In this document: piece by piece, positions 43,167 to 52,166 of the stretch
Layout: each line of letters opens with the position of its first letter
How positions within the stretch are numbered: position 1 is the first letter of the stretch
Assembly: GCF_964063325.1 (NCBI RefSeq)
Contig: NZ_OZ061315.1
Span: forward strand, 1,426,001-1,490,000
Direction: 5' to 3'
From: Hafnia alvei
GTDB lineage: Bacteria; Pseudomonadota; Gammaproteobacteria; Enterobacterales; Enterobacteriaceae
Length of the DNA stretch: 64,000 bases
The notes under the pieces: model-generated
Told to the model about the DNA's origin: nothing
Databases searched by the model: none
What the model saw: only the letters and a program-made list of their open reading frames with translations
Translations under genes and position numbers: made by a program

Positions 43167-43565
43167 TTATGATGCTGAGCTGGTGGTGTCATTTTGAGCG
43201 TGAAGACAAGGCTGTGAATGCTGAGACTCTAAGCATCCCAATAATGCGTTAATGCCTCGACGCATGATAAAACGCGTTAGCTGCTCACGTTCATCTTCAG
43301 TCAACTGATAATAAATAGCACTCCACGCTTTTTCTGCTTTAGGAAGATCAGCCATATAAAATGATGATTCTTCATTAGCGAGTAACGCGGAAACAACTTC
43401 ATCGGGGAAACTGCTGATGTGGTATTCGAGTGCTTTACCTTGAACGCCACTACGCTTTTGTTTACGCCATCCTTCAGATTTTGCTCTTTGGTTGATGGCT
43501 TGTGGCGTAGTAGGAAAGCCTGCGACCCCAACCAGCTCTTTTGCTGCATACCATTCCTTGTTCAT
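43167..43565 (-). CDS. yfeC: YfeC-like DNA-binding protein (Mu-type winged helix)
   Basis: The 132-residue protein has a Mu-type N-terminal DNA-binding domain (WYAAKELVGVAGFPTTPQAI, then RAKSEGWRKQKRSGVQGKA, about 4-52). Its C-terminal domain (LTEDEREQLTRFIMRRGINA) matches E. coli YfeC/YfeD. In E. coli yfeC and yfeD lie between alaXW and gltX, exactly this place. GGAAG lies just before the ATG. It probably binds DNA as a regulator; targets are unknown. Confidence 0.82.
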   Translation of the reverse strand: MNKEWYAAKELVGVAGFPTTPQAINQRAKSEGWRKQKRSGVQGKALEYHISSFPDEVVSALLANEESSFYMADLPKAEKAWSAIYYQLTEDEREQLTRFIMRRGINALLGCLESQHSQPCLHAQNDTTSSAS

Positions 43566-43768
43566 ATATCTTCCTTTTCTTGCTTAAAAATACTGCCGTA
43601 TTTATTACTCAAAATAGTTACATATCTCGCTAATAGAATACAGAGAGTGAAGCCATAAAATAGCTTTAGCATTTCTAAAGATTGAATTGTTCTGAGCTAC
43701 AATTTGTCGATAAATTTCGTTGAGTTGGCGGCTTTTTCAGCGTTTAGAACAAGAAAAACATTTAGCCG

Positions 43769-43797
43769 TTGACAGTATTTGTGAGGTTTCATATTAT
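43769..43797 (+). promoter_or_regulatory. Strong sigma-70 promoter of the tRNA-Ala genes
   Basis: Consensus TTGACA (43769-43774), 17-bp spacer, TATTAT (43792-43797), followed by GCGCCCC, a GC-rich discriminator typical of stable-RNA promoters. Confidence 0.87.
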
Positions 43798-43829
43798 GCG
43801 CCCCGTTAACGCGATTTAGCGTCAGCGTT

Positions 43830-43905
<76 letters not shown>

Positions 43906-43987
43906 ACCTTTTCTCAGATTGGTTGGAAGTATAAAAGCTTTAAAATAAGCTTAAAAGAAGTACACCACTTCTCGTAGTTTACGCTGT

Positions 43988-44063
<76 letters not shown>

Positions 44064-44070
44064 AAATTTG

Positions 44071-44098
44071 AAAAGCCGACAGAAATGTCGGCTTTTTG
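44071..44098 (+). terminator. Terminator of the tRNA-Ala operon
   Basis: AAAAGCCGAC (44071-44080), 6-nt loop, GTCGGCTTTT (44087-44096), then T. Confidence 0.87.
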
Positions 44099-44237
44099 CT
44101 TTTCTGTATCTCGTACTGAAACTCTTTTCTTTTATTTCAACTCTTTCGCTATCAATTCAGTAAACACCCTGCTTAATAGCTCTGTAAGCACCGTTACGGG
44201 CTTTTCTGTAAAAAAAGACCCCGTTGGCTAGCAGACA

Positions 44238-44265
44238 TTAAAAAAGGCGCCTAAGCGCCTTTTAG
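44238..44265 (-). terminator. Terminator of nupC
   Basis: AAAAGGCGC (44242-44250), CTAA, GCGCCTTTT (44255-44263); on the minus strand a U run follows. Confidence 0.83.
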
Positions 44266-44288
44266 CCAATCAGATTTTATCCAGCGTA

Positions 44289-45491
44289 TTACAGGAACAG
44301 ACCCGCAATTGACGCAGACAAAATACTCACCAACGTAGAACCATAAACCAGTTTCAGACCGAAGCGAGCAACCACGTTTCCTTGGTGTTCGTTCAAGCCT
44401 TTGATAGCGCCTGCAACGATACCGATAGAAGAGAAGTTCGCGAAGGAAACCAAGAACACAGACAGAATGCCCAGTGAACGAGGAGACAGTTCGGTCGCAA
44501 TTTTCTGCAGGTCAATCATGGCAACGAATTCGTTAGAAACCAGTTTGGTTGCCATGATGCTGCCAACGTTCAGCGCTTCGTGGGCTGGTACGCCCATTAC
44601 CCATGCAAATGGATAGAAGACATAGCCCAGCAGTCTCTGGAACGTCATGCCGTCAACGTGGAACAGCGCGAAGACCCATTCGGTCAGGCCGTTCAACGCA
44701 GCAATCAGCGCGATGAAACCAATCAACATAGCGGAAACGATGATCGCAACTTTGAAACCGGCCAAGATATATTCGCCCAGCATTTCAAAGAAGCTCTGAC
44801 CTTCGTGGGTGTTTTTCAGCTGGATGTCAGCCTCACCTTCCACAGAATAAGGGTTAATCAGTGACAGCACGATAAAGGTGCTGAACATGTTTAACACTAA
44901 TGCGGCTACCACAAATTTGGCATCCAGCATGGTCATGTATGCACCCACGATGGACATAGAAACGGTAGACATTGCCGTTGCTGCCATGGTGTACATACGT
45001 TTTTCAGACATTTTGCCCAGAACATCTTTGTACGCAATGAAGTTCTCAGACTGACCCAGAATCAGCGAGCTTACGGCGTTAAAAGATTCCAGTTTACCCA
45101 TGCCGTTGATTTTAGACAGCACGGTACCAATTGCGCGGATGATAACCGGCAATACGCGGATGTGCTGAAGAATACCAATTAGAGCAGAGATAAAGACGAT
45201 TGGGCACAGTACGTTCAGGAAGAAGAAGGCCAGACCTTTGTCACTCATGTTACCGAAGACGAAGTTGGTACCTTCTGCCGCATATTTGAGCAGCGTTTCG
45301 AAGAACCCAGAGAAACCCTTCACGAAGCCCAAACCAATGTTGGAGTTCAGGAAGAAGTATGCCAGCAGGAGTTCAACGACTAACAGCTGAACAATGAAGC
45401 GCACGCGAATGCTTTTGCGATCGCGGCTAACGAGCAGGGCAAGTACCGCTACCACCGCAAGGGCTAAAACAAAATGCAAAATAGGGGACAT
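44289..45491 (-). CDS. nupC: Nucleoside/proton symporter NupC
   Basis: The 400-residue inner membrane protein imports nucleosides, especially pyrimidine nucleosides, with protons (concentrative nucleoside transporter family). It has many hydrophobic segments and the family motifs NAVSSLILGQSENFIAYKDV and EFVAMIDLQKIATELSPRS. Its length equals that of E. coli NupC. The ATG at 45491 follows GGAG; an upstream in-frame start would add 28 unconserved residues. It is divergent from mntH, as in E. coli. Confidence 0.96.
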   Translation of the reverse strand: MSPILHFVLALAVVAVLALLVSRDRKSIRVRFIVQLLVVELLLAYFFLNSNIGLGFVKGFSGFFETLLKYAAEGTNFVFGNMSDKGLAFFFLNVLCPIVFISALIGILQHIRVLPVIIRAIGTVLSKINGMGKLESFNAVSSLILGQSENFIAYKDVLGKMSEKRMYTMAATAMSTVSMSIVGAYMTMLDAKFVVAALVLNMFSTFIVLSLINPYSVEGEADIQLKNTHEGQSFFEMLGEYILAGFKVAIIVSAMLIGFIALIAALNGLTEWVFALFHVDGMTFQRLLGYVFYPFAWVMGVPAHEALNVGSIMATKLVSNEFVAMIDLQKIATELSPRSLGILSVFLVSFANFSSIGIVAGAIKGLNEHQGNVVARFGLKLVYGSTLVSILSASIAGLFL

Positions 45492-45908
45492 ACAGTGCTC
45501 CAAATTATGAGGCAGGCTAAATTTCGCAGCACATTCTATGTAACGGCACAGGTAAAAACGAGACTTGGATTGCAAATATTGAAATTGTTATAACGTAAAT
45601 CAAGAAAAAAGTTAGAAAAGTAACAAAAAGCCCCCATGGACCATGTTGATGAAAGTTTGAAAAGTTGTGATATTATTATTAAACACCATAGTTCGCTTTT
45701 TTGGAAGAAATCTCAGAAGCGGTGGTGGTAACGTGTTTAAGAGCTGAAAGCGCCTTGTCAGACTCCACAAGCAAACGGCCTATCGAACAGATAGGAAGTA
45801 TCGTTTAAGTTGATATTGATAATCATTATCACTTATACAATAATGGAGTTAATCACGAAGTTTAGGTCACAAATCGTTAGTGTGACTATAGGTGTTAAGG
45901 TGGCTGGT
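45492..45908. promoter_or_regulatory. nupC-mntH divergent intergenic region
   Basis: This 417-bp gap must hold both promoters. The right part contains the mntH promoter and Fur box listed separately. The left part is AT-rich and upstream of nupC; no certain CRP or CytR site was found by eye. No small gene is convincing. Confidence 0.5.
45810..45839 (+). promoter_or_regulatory. mntH promoter overlapped by a Fur box
   Basis: GATATTGATAATCATTATC (45812-45830) differs from the Fur consensus GATAATGATAATCATTATC at one of 19 bases. It lies between TTGATA (45810-45815) and TTATAC/TATACA (45833-45839), a -35/-10 pair with 17-18 bp spacing, so bound Fur-Fe would block RNA polymerase. Confidence 0.82.
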
Positions 45909-47144
45909 ATGCTTGATTCACGTGTTGCAGAAACAACTCCTCCTGCGTCGCGGAAGATAAAACTTTCGCTGATGGGACCCGCCTTTATCGCCGCCATCGG
46001 TTATATCGATCCCGGTAACTTTGCGACTAATATCCAGGCCGGTGCGTCTTACGGCTACAAGCTGCTGTGGGTCGTGGTATGGGCCAACTTCATGGCCATG
46101 CTTATCCAACTCCTTTCCGCAAAACTTGGCATCGCTACCGGTAAAAACTTAGCGGAACATATTCGCGATCGCTTTCCACGTCCGGCGGTTTGGGCCTATT
46201 GGGTGCAGGCTGAAATCATTGCCATGGCCACCGACTTAGCTGAGTTTATTGGGGCAGCCATCGGCTTTAAATTATTACTGGGCTGTACGTTGCTAGAAGG
46301 GGCGGTTTTAACCGGCATTGCGACTTTCCTGATCTTGACGTTACAACGCCGTGGGCAGAAACCGCTTGAGTTAGTTATCGGCGGCTTGCTGCTCTTCGTT
46401 GCTGCGGCCTACATCGTGGAGCTGGTGTTTTCTCAACCGAGCATTGCTCAGCTGGCGCACGGGATGCTGGTGCCTGATTTACCCACTCACGAAGCGGTCT
46501 TTTTGGCTGCCGGCGTGTTGGGTGCAACGATCATGCCGCATGTTATTTACCTGCATTCGTCTCTGACGCAAACTTCTGCATCCTTGGGAACCAAGGCCGA
46601 GCGCTACTCTTCGACTAAACTCGACGTTGCCATTGCAATGACCATCGCCGGCTTTGTTAACCTTGCGATGATGGCAACCGCAGCGGCGGCGTTTCATTTT
46701 AGCGGTCACAGTGGGATTGCAGAGTTGGATCAGGCTTATTTAACGCTAAAACCGCTGCTAGGTAATGCCGCTGCCACTATTTTTGGTTTGAGCTTAGTGG
46801 CCGCCGGATTGTCTTCCACCGTGGTCGGAACGCTGGCAGGACAAGTCGTCATGCAGGGTTTTGTACGCTTTTACATCCCACTCTGGGTGCGTAGAGTTGT
46901 GACCATGTTGCCTTCTTTCATCGTGATCATGGCTGGGCTGGATGCAACCCGCATCCTATTGTTAAGCCAGGTACTCTTGAGCTTTGGTATTGCTTTGGCG
47001 CTGGTGCCGCTGCTGCGCTTCACCGGCGATAAAGAACTGATGGGCGACATGGTGAACGGACGTACCGTTCAGGCTCTGGGTAAAATCATTGTGGTGGTGG
47101 TGGTCGGACTAAACGTCTACCTGTTGGTGAGCATGTTGTTTTAG
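45909..47144 (+). CDS. mntH: Proton-coupled manganese/iron transporter MntH (NRAMP)
   Basis: The 411-residue NRAMP protein imports Mn2+ and some Fe2+ with protons. Metal-site motifs are DPGNF (34-38) and MPH in ATIMPHVIYLHSSL. About eleven hydrophobic segments are present, and the length matches E. coli MntH (412). The ATG at 45909 follows AAGG by 8 bases; a longer in-frame reading from about 45810 would run through the promoter and is rejected. The Fur box upstream implies repression when iron is plentiful. Confidence 0.95.
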   Translation: MLDSRVAETTPPASRKIKLSLMGPAFIAAIGYIDPGNFATNIQAGASYGYKLLWVVVWANFMAMLIQLLSAKLGIATGKNLAEHIRDRFPRPAVWAYWVQAEIIAMATDLAEFIGAAIGFKLLLGCTLLEGAVLTGIATFLILTLQRRGQKPLELVIGGLLLFVAAAYIVELVFSQPSIAQLAHGMLVPDLPTHEAVFLAAGVLGATIMPHVIYLHSSLTQTSASLGTKAERYSSTKLDVAIAMTIAGFVNLAMMATAAAAFHFSGHSGIAELDQAYLTLKPLLGNAAATIFGLSLVAAGLSSTVVGTLAGQVVMQGFVRFYIPLWVRRVVTMLPSFIVIMAGLDATRILLLSQVLLSFGIALALVPLLRFTGDKELMGDMVNGRTVQALGKIIVVVVVGLNVYLLVSMLF

Positions 47145-47177
47145 GGCTTAGAAGATTTGTTTTTAGAAAATTTATAG

Positions 47178-47212
47178 AAAAGCAGGCTCATTTTTGTGAA
47201 CCTGCTTTTTTT
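47178..47212. terminator. Terminator between mntH and ypeC
   Basis: AGCAGGCTCA (47181-47190) pairs with TGAACCTGCT (about 47197-47206) with one mismatch, then T8; A-rich on the other side, so it probably serves both convergent genes. Confidence 0.78.
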
Positions 47213-47221
47213 ATTTAGTCA

Positions 47222-47638
47222 TTAGTGATGGCCATGCCCGTTGCCACGGTTGTCATGGTCATGACGATCGTGGTTTTTATAGTGGCCATAATGGTTGCCA
47301 CGGTCATGGTGCTTATGTTTGTTTTTATGGTCATAGCGGTAATATTTCCCGCCGCGTGAATAGTAGTTTTTCTGCCACCAGTTGTGGTCACGCCAGCGAC
47401 CACCATCCCAGTAATAGCCGCGTGGGCTGCGGTCACCGACCCAACGGCCTTGATGATTGCGCCACCAGTTTTGATCGCGCCAGTCATAGCCATCCCAGTA
47501 ATTCCCACGCTGATCGCGGTCACCAAGGTGCAAGCTCACGCCGGGAAGTAAATCGATATCTGCTGATGTGGCCTGTGCAACGCCCAGAGGCATCAGGCTA
47601 CAAAAAGCGAAAATAACGGCAGCTATACGCAGGTTCAT
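47222..47638 (-). CDS. ypeC: DUF2502 periplasmic protein YpeC with His-rich tail
   Basis: The 138-residue protein has a signal peptide (about 1-23, ending AQA). The mature part has LLPGVSLHLGDRDQRGNYWD, like E. coli YpeC, and an internal duplication of about 30 residues (RGNYWDGYDWRDQNWW and RGYYWDGGRWRDHNWW). The last 40 residues are rich in His, Asp, Lys and Asn (KHKHHDRGNHYGHYKNHDRH), a likely metal-binding stretch. AAAGGAG precedes the ATG. It is convergent with mntH. A metal-related role is only suggested by the tail and the neighbour. Confidence 0.85.
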   Translation of the reverse strand: MNLRIAAVIFAFCSLMPLGVAQATSADIDLLPGVSLHLGDRDQRGNYWDGYDWRDQNWWRNHQGRWVGDRSPRGYYWDGGRWRDHNWWQKNYYSRGGKYYRYDHKNKHKHHDRGNHYGHYKNHDRHDHDNRGNGHGHH

Positions 47639-47832
47639 GTTTTTCTCCTTTACGGGGAAGGACGTTGGTTGGCATCATCTTCAATGAACAACACATAACG
47701 CCACCATTCCTTTATGTGAACTGATATTAGCATTGTGAATGTGATTACAATGTGGAGAAATGGGGGAATCCTCGGTTAATCGCGACGTTTGAGATTATTC
47801 TGGCGGCCTCGCCAAGTTAAGGAGCAGTAGAC

Positions 47833-48399
47833 GTGAGCAAAAGTGAAAAACAGAAGATGATTGAGGGTGAAAACTACTACTCATCGGATCCTGAGCTAGT
47901 GGCCGATCGACTACGCGCGATTGATTTATGCTTCCGCTTTAACCACACGTTGCCGTCGCAGCAGCAGGCACGCAAAGAGCTGCTGCAAGCGCTGTTGCCG
48001 AATGTGGATAAGCAGGCTGAGATCACCGGGCCGTTCTTTTGCGACTACGGCTACAACATTAAAATTGGGCAGCGATTTTACGCTAATACGGATCTGACCA
48101 TTTTGGACATCGCGCCCGTGACTATCGGCGATGATGTGATGTTTGCCCCCCATGTACAGCTGTATACCGCGGCACATCCCACCCATCCTGAACAGCGAAT
48201 TTCAGGCATTGAGTTTGGTAAGCCGATCACGATTGGCAACAAAGTGTGGATTGGCGGTGGGGTGATTGTGTGTCCGGGCGTCACCATCGGTGACGGTTCC
48301 GTGATTGGTGCTGGCAGCGTGGTAACGAAAGATATCCCGCCGCGCGTTGTTGCAGCGGGAAACCCATGTCGTGTACTGCGTTCGGTCGATGAAGACTAG
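47833..48399 (+). CDS. maa: Maltose O-acetyltransferase-type sugar acetyltransferase Maa
   Basis: The 188-residue protein is a left-handed beta-helix (hexapeptide repeat) acetyltransferase. MIEGENYYSSDPELVADRLR is the N-terminal Maa domain; FFCDYGYNIKIGQRFYANTD, the active-site histidine in YTAAHPTHPEQR, and IGNKVWIGGGVIVCPGVTIG follow. It transfers acetyl from acetyl-CoA to sugars such as maltose or glucose. The start is GTG with AAGGAG about 10 bases upstream. Its TAG overlaps the stop of gpr on the other strand in CTAG. Confidence 0.9.
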   Translation: MSKSEKQKMIEGENYYSSDPELVADRLRAIDLCFRFNHTLPSQQQARKELLQALLPNVDKQAEITGPFFCDYGYNIKIGQRFYANTDLTILDIAPVTIGDDVMFAPHVQLYTAAHPTHPEQRISGIEFGKPITIGNKVWIGGGVIVCPGVTIGDGSVIGAGSVVTKDIPPRVVAAGNPCRVLRSVDED

Positions 48400-49385
48400 C
48401 TGGCCAGAATTTCTTCGATAGCGCTGAGTTCTTCGGCGCTAAAATGTCGGTTTTCTAGCATGCCAACGGCATCTTCAATTTGGCTGATACGGCTTGCGCC
48501 GATCAGTACCGATGTCACGCGATCGCCTCGTAACACCCATGCCAGCGCCATTTGCGACAGTTTTTGCCCTCGCGCCAGCGCCATCTCATTAAGCTGCTTA
48601 ATTTTACCCAGTTTCTGCTCAGTAATGGCTTCTGGTTTTAAGAACTGGCTATGTGCTGCGCGTGAATCTTCAGGTATTCCATGCAGATAACGGTCTGTCA
48701 GCAGCCCTCCCGCCAGCGGGGAAAACGCAATCGAACCAACGCCTTCTTCTTGCAAGACATCCAACAAGCCGCCTTCAACCCAACGTTCAAACATTGAATA
48801 TTTAGGCTGATGGATCAAGCAGGGCGTTCCGAGATCGCGCAGGATCGCAATCGCTTGGCGAGCCGTTTCCGCGGGATAGTTAGATAGCCCAACGTACAAG
48901 GCTTTACCCTGACGCACGATGAGATCGAGAGCGCCCATGGTTTCTTCGAGCGGCGTATTAGGATCGGGGCGGTGGTGATAGAAAACATCTACATAGTCGA
49001 GGCCCATGCGTTTCAGGCTTTGATTAAGGCTAGCCACTAAGTATTTTTTGCTGCCCCAGTCGCCGTAAGGCCCTTCCCACATGGTGTATCCCGCCTTGCT
49101 TGAAATCACCATTTCATCGCGATAGGGCAGAAGATCGTGTTGTAGAACACGGCCAAAATTGGTCTCTGCCGAGCCGGGAGGGGGACCATAGTTGTTCGCG
49201 AGATCAAAATGGGTGATGCCTAAATCGAAAGCGCGCAACAACATATCGCGGCTGTTATCGAAAAGGGTGGTATCACCAAAGTTATGCCACAACCCCAGCG
49301 AGATAGCCGGTAGCTGTAAACCGCTGTTACCGCAACGTCGGTATTCCATCGATTGATAGCGTTTGGGATTTGCCAGATAACTCAT
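48396..49385 (-). CDS. gpr: Aldo/keto reductase, Gpr (YghZ)-like
   Basis: The 329-residue NADPH-dependent aldo/keto reductase matches E. coli YghZ/Gpr: MSYLANPKRYQSMEYRRCG at the start, LPAISLGLWHNFGD, then DLANNYGPPPGSAETNFGR with the catalytic Tyr, KAGYTMWEGPYGDWGSKKYL with the catalytic Lys, and a His in VDVFYHHRPDPNTP. E. coli Gpr reduces L-glyceraldehyde 3-phosphate and methylglyoxal. It is a little shorter than E. coli Gpr (346) at the C-terminus. It is convergent with maa. Confidence 0.86.
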   Translation of the reverse strand: MSYLANPKRYQSMEYRRCGNSGLQLPAISLGLWHNFGDTTLFDNSRDMLLRAFDLGITHFDLANNYGPPPGSAETNFGRVLQHDLLPYRDEMVISSKAGYTMWEGPYGDWGSKKYLVASLNQSLKRMGLDYVDVFYHHRPDPNTPLEETMGALDLIVRQGKALYVGLSNYPAETARQAIAILRDLGTPCLIHQPKYSMFERWVEGGLLDVLQEEGVGSIAFSPLAGGLLTDRYLHGIPEDSRAAHSQFLKPEAITEQKLGKIKQLNEMALARGQKLSQMALAWVLRGDRVTSVLIGASRISQIEDAVGMLENRHFSAEELSAIEEILAS

Positions 49386-49471
49386 TGATCTTCCTTACAC
49401 GATGACATGAAAAAAGACGACAAACACACAGTGCGCCGCCTGTTGTTACTAGGTAGCGTGCGTGTTCATTG

Positions 49472-49489
49472 CGTAAATCTAGCTTTCCA
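49472..49489 (+). promoter_or_regulatory. Candidate TyrR box upstream of ipdC
   Basis: CGTAAA-TCTAGC-TTTCCA (49472-49489) matches the TyrR consensus TGTAAA-N6-TTTACA at 10 of 12 positions and keeps the essential G-N14-C. A possible -10 TATACT lies at 49533-49538, placing the box about 64 bp upstream of transcription start. TyrR activates ipdC in Enterobacter species. Confidence 0.48.
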
Positions 49490-49607
49490 TCATGCTCCTG
49501 AGCCGGTTTCAACGCCATCAAAAAGAGCCCCCTATACTTTTAAACGTGAACTAACTACTCGTTTTTTCAGTGCTTACTGCCCTGAAATGTCCATTGGGAG
49601 CATCGCA

Positions 49608-51281
49608 ATGAGCAAGACTGCAAATAGCACGGTGTATAGCGTATCCGAATACCTCCTCGACCGACTTTCACAGGCGGGTATCCAGCACGTGTTCGGCGTT
49701 CCCGGAGATTACAATCTGCGTTTTCTCGATTTTGTTACGGCTCACGCCGATCTTGAATGGGTGGGATGCGCCAACGAACTCAACGCCGCCTATGCCGCCG
49801 ATGGATATGCGCGCTGCGCGCCTGCTGCTGCGCTGGTTACCACGTTTGGGGTGGGGGAGCTAAGTGCGATTAACGGTACCGCAGGCAGCTATGCTGAGTA
49901 TTTACCGGTTATTCATATTGTGGGGGCACCGAATAGGCGCTCTCAGCAAAAAGGGGAGTTGCTACACCATACGTTAGGCGATGGTGATTATGGTCATTTC
50001 TACCGTATGGCGGCGGAAGTGACCTGCTCGCAGGCCGTATTGACGCCAGAAAATGCGGCGGTAGAAATCGATCGCGTTCTCAACGACGTGCTCTATCACC
50101 GTCGGCCAGGCTACCTTTTATTGTCAAGCGATGTGTGTGATGAGCCGATTCGTACCGAGCTCTATCCCTTAGCCACGCGACAGGATGAGATCATAGGGCT
50201 AAATGAATTTGTTCAGGCGGCACGTGAGCTACTTAAACCGGTGCGTAAGGTGGCATTATTGGCTGATTTTCTGGCCGATCGTTTTGGTCAAAAACAGGCC
50301 GTTCAGCAGTTGGCTGATTTACCCGGCGTTGCCAGTGCAACGCTGCTGATGGGGAAAGGCGTTCTCGACGAAAGCCAGCCAAACTTTGTTGGCACCTATG
50401 CTGGAGGCGCCAGCCAACCCTGCGTAAAGGCCGCGATTGAAAATGCGGATGCGTTGATAAGCGTGGGAGTGAGGTTAACCGACAGCGTGACGGCAGGCTT
50501 CACCCATCAGCTTGCAGTGAATAAAACTATCGATATTCAGCCGTTTTCAGCCAGCGTGGCAGGGCGCGTATTTAGTCAATTACCGATGAACGATGCATTA
50601 GCTGCGTTGATGGCGCTGGCGCGCGAGCTATGCGTGGAGTGGCAATCTCCCGATGCTCAGCGTGACAATTTACCTGAAGGTCACGGCAATCAGCTTGATC
50701 AACATACGTTTTGGCAGCAGGTACAGCGATTTTTACGCACTGGCGATATTGTGATTGCCGATCAGGGAACCTCGAGTTTTGGCTCTGCCACGTTGCGCTT
50801 GCCTCAAGACGTTAGCTTTATCGTTCAGCCACTGTGGGGGTCGATTGGCTACACGTTGCCTGCGGTGTTGGGTGCCCAACTGGCGCAGCCACAGCGCCGC
50901 GTAGTGCTGCTGATTGGCGATGGTTCGGCTCAGCTTACGATTCAAGAATTGGGTACGCTGCTGCGGCACGGGCTAAAACCGGTGATTATTTTAGTCAACA
51001 ACGATGGCTATACCGTCGAGCGAGCGATCCACGGCCCTGAAGAGGTCTACAACGATATTGCCGCATGGAATTGGACTCAAATTCCGGCCGCACTTTCGGT
51101 GAACGGCAACGCGGTTACCTACCATGCCGACAGCGGGCAATCTCTGCAAAAGGCCTTTGACGCAAGCAAAACGCCAAAAGCGCTGACGCTGATTGAAGTT
51201 ATGCTGCCAAAAATGGATGTGCCTGAATATCTGGCGACGCTGAGCAAAGCGATTGCCGAACGTAACGCATCGCATCAATAG
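49608..51281 (+). CDS. ipdC: Indolepyruvate/phenylpyruvate decarboxylase IpdC
   Basis: The 557-residue thiamine-diphosphate enzyme decarboxylates aromatic 2-keto acids, such as indole-3-pyruvate to indole-3-acetaldehyde, a step to indole-3-acetic acid. It has VFGVPGDYNLRFLD, the ThDP glutamate Glu57 (GCANELNAAYAADGYAR), the paired catalytic histidines in LLHHTLGDGDYGHF, and the GDGSAQLTIQE ... NNDGYTVE cofactor motif (about 436-463). Its length is close to Enterobacter IpdC. The ATG at 49608 follows GGGAG by 8 bases; a longer in-frame reading is rejected. Pyruvate decarboxylase activity cannot be excluded. Confidence 0.88.
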   Translation: MSKTANSTVYSVSEYLLDRLSQAGIQHVFGVPGDYNLRFLDFVTAHADLEWVGCANELNAAYAADGYARCAPAAALVTTFGVGELSAINGTAGSYAEYLPVIHIVGAPNRRSQQKGELLHHTLGDGDYGHFYRMAAEVTCSQAVLTPENAAVEIDRVLNDVLYHRRPGYLLLSSDVCDEPIRTELYPLATRQDEIIGLNEFVQAARELLKPVRKVALLADFLADRFGQKQAVQQLADLPGVASATLLMGKGVLDESQPNFVGTYAGGASQPCVKAAIENADALISVGVRLTDSVTAGFTHQLAVNKTIDIQPFSASVAGRVFSQLPMNDALAALMALARELCVEWQSPDAQRDNLPEGHGNQLDQHTFWQQVQRFLRTGDIVIADQGTSSFGSATLRLPQDVSFIVQPLWGSIGYTLPAVLGAQLAQPQRRVVLLIGDGSAQLTIQELGTLLRHGLKPVIILVNNDGYTVERAIHGPEEVYNDIAAWNWTQIPAALSVNGNAVTYHADSGQSLQKAFDASKTPKALTLIEVMLPKMDVPEYLATLSKAIAERNASHQ

Positions 51282-51296
51282 TCGGCTGAATAAGTC

Positions 51297-52166
51297 TCAA
51301 GCGGGCATATCCAGTAGATAGTCTTTAATCCAGCTCCCTGCCGGTCCCGGCGGGGAGTTTTTTGACCACACCACGTCGACAGAAATGGATTTTGGCCAGC
51401 CGGGCACTGACAGGGGCACCAATTCTTGTTGATGGCAAAACTCCTCCACCAACGCGCACGGTAGTACGCTCCAGCCAAATCCTTGAACCGCCATGCTCAG
51501 CAACAACAAATAGTTAGGTGCAGACCAAATCAGCCCATGCATTTGGCTTTGATCGCGCTCGAGATAGGTGCTTAAACGCAGTTCGCGCACGGCATTGAGT
51601 TCTTCTGGACGAATACGTTCGCGCAGCGCGAGCGGATGTGAAGGGGCGGTATAAATTGCCATCTGGGTTTGTTTGCTTAACCGCGCAACGCCAATATCCG
51701 GCGGATAATACTTGCGCGCTTCTATCAGCCCAATGTGGGCGCGGTTTTTTTGCAGCAGATCGATAACGTCTTCATCTTCGCCAATCAGACATTCAAATTC
51801 AGTATCGGGATAACGCTGGTCGAATTGTTGTAGCAAGGCTTCTAACGCGCTGGGGTGGAAGGTATCGGAAAGCACAAACGTCAGGCGAGGCTCAATGTTA
51901 TCCATCAAACGTACGGCTAGCTGGTCTAGGCGCTCGCTGGCGGCCAAAATTTCCTTCACGTGAATCAAAACCCGCTGTCCCTGTTCGGTTAGAACCGGAT
52001 GACGAGCCGAACGGTCAAACAGCGTTACGCCCAAATCATCTTCTAAATTGGCAATCGCGGTGCTGATGGTGGACTGACTTTTATGCAAACGGCGTGCGGC
52101 GGCGGAGAATGAACCGGCAGAAACGGTTTCGACAAAGGCATTGAGTGCTTCGGGAGAGTAACGCAT
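51297..52166 (-). CDS. LysR-family regulator divergent from a PACE exporter
   Basis: The 289-residue LysR protein has the winged helix (about 4-60, FSAAARRLHKSQSTISTAIA) and an effector domain. It is divergently paired with a PACE-family exporter gene, the arrangement of aceR-aceI in Acinetobacter, so it probably activates that gene in response to an exporter substrate. It converges on ipdC with a 15-bp gap, but control of ipdC is less likely. Confidence 0.82.
   Translation of the reverse strand: MRYSPEALNAFVETVSAGSFSAAARRLHKSQSTISTAIANLEDDLGVTLFDRSARHPVLTEQGQRVLIHVKEILAASERLDQLAVRLMDNIEPRLTFVLSDTFHPSALEALLQQFDQRYPDTEFECLIGEDEDVIDLLQKNRAHIGLIEARKYYPPDIGVARLSKQTQMAIYTAPSHPLALRERIRPEELNAVRELRLSTYLERDQSQMHGLIWSAPNYLLLLSMAVQGFGWSVLPCALVEEFCHQQELVPLSVPGWPKSISVDVVWSKNSPPGPAGSWIKDYLLDMPA

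Noticed and set aside
43167..43565. Phage Mu transposase or prophage remnant
   Set aside because: The Mu-type domain is shared, but the C-terminal domain and the position between tRNA-Ala and gltX identify YfeC; no other phage genes are present.
45810..45908. Longer MntH start
   Set aside because: It would place the Fur box and -10 element inside the coding region and add residues not found in MntH.
47215..47526. Alternative minus-strand frame within ypeC
   Set aside because: It is a low-complexity shadow of the repeated His/Trp-rich codons; the other frame has a signal peptide and family motifs.
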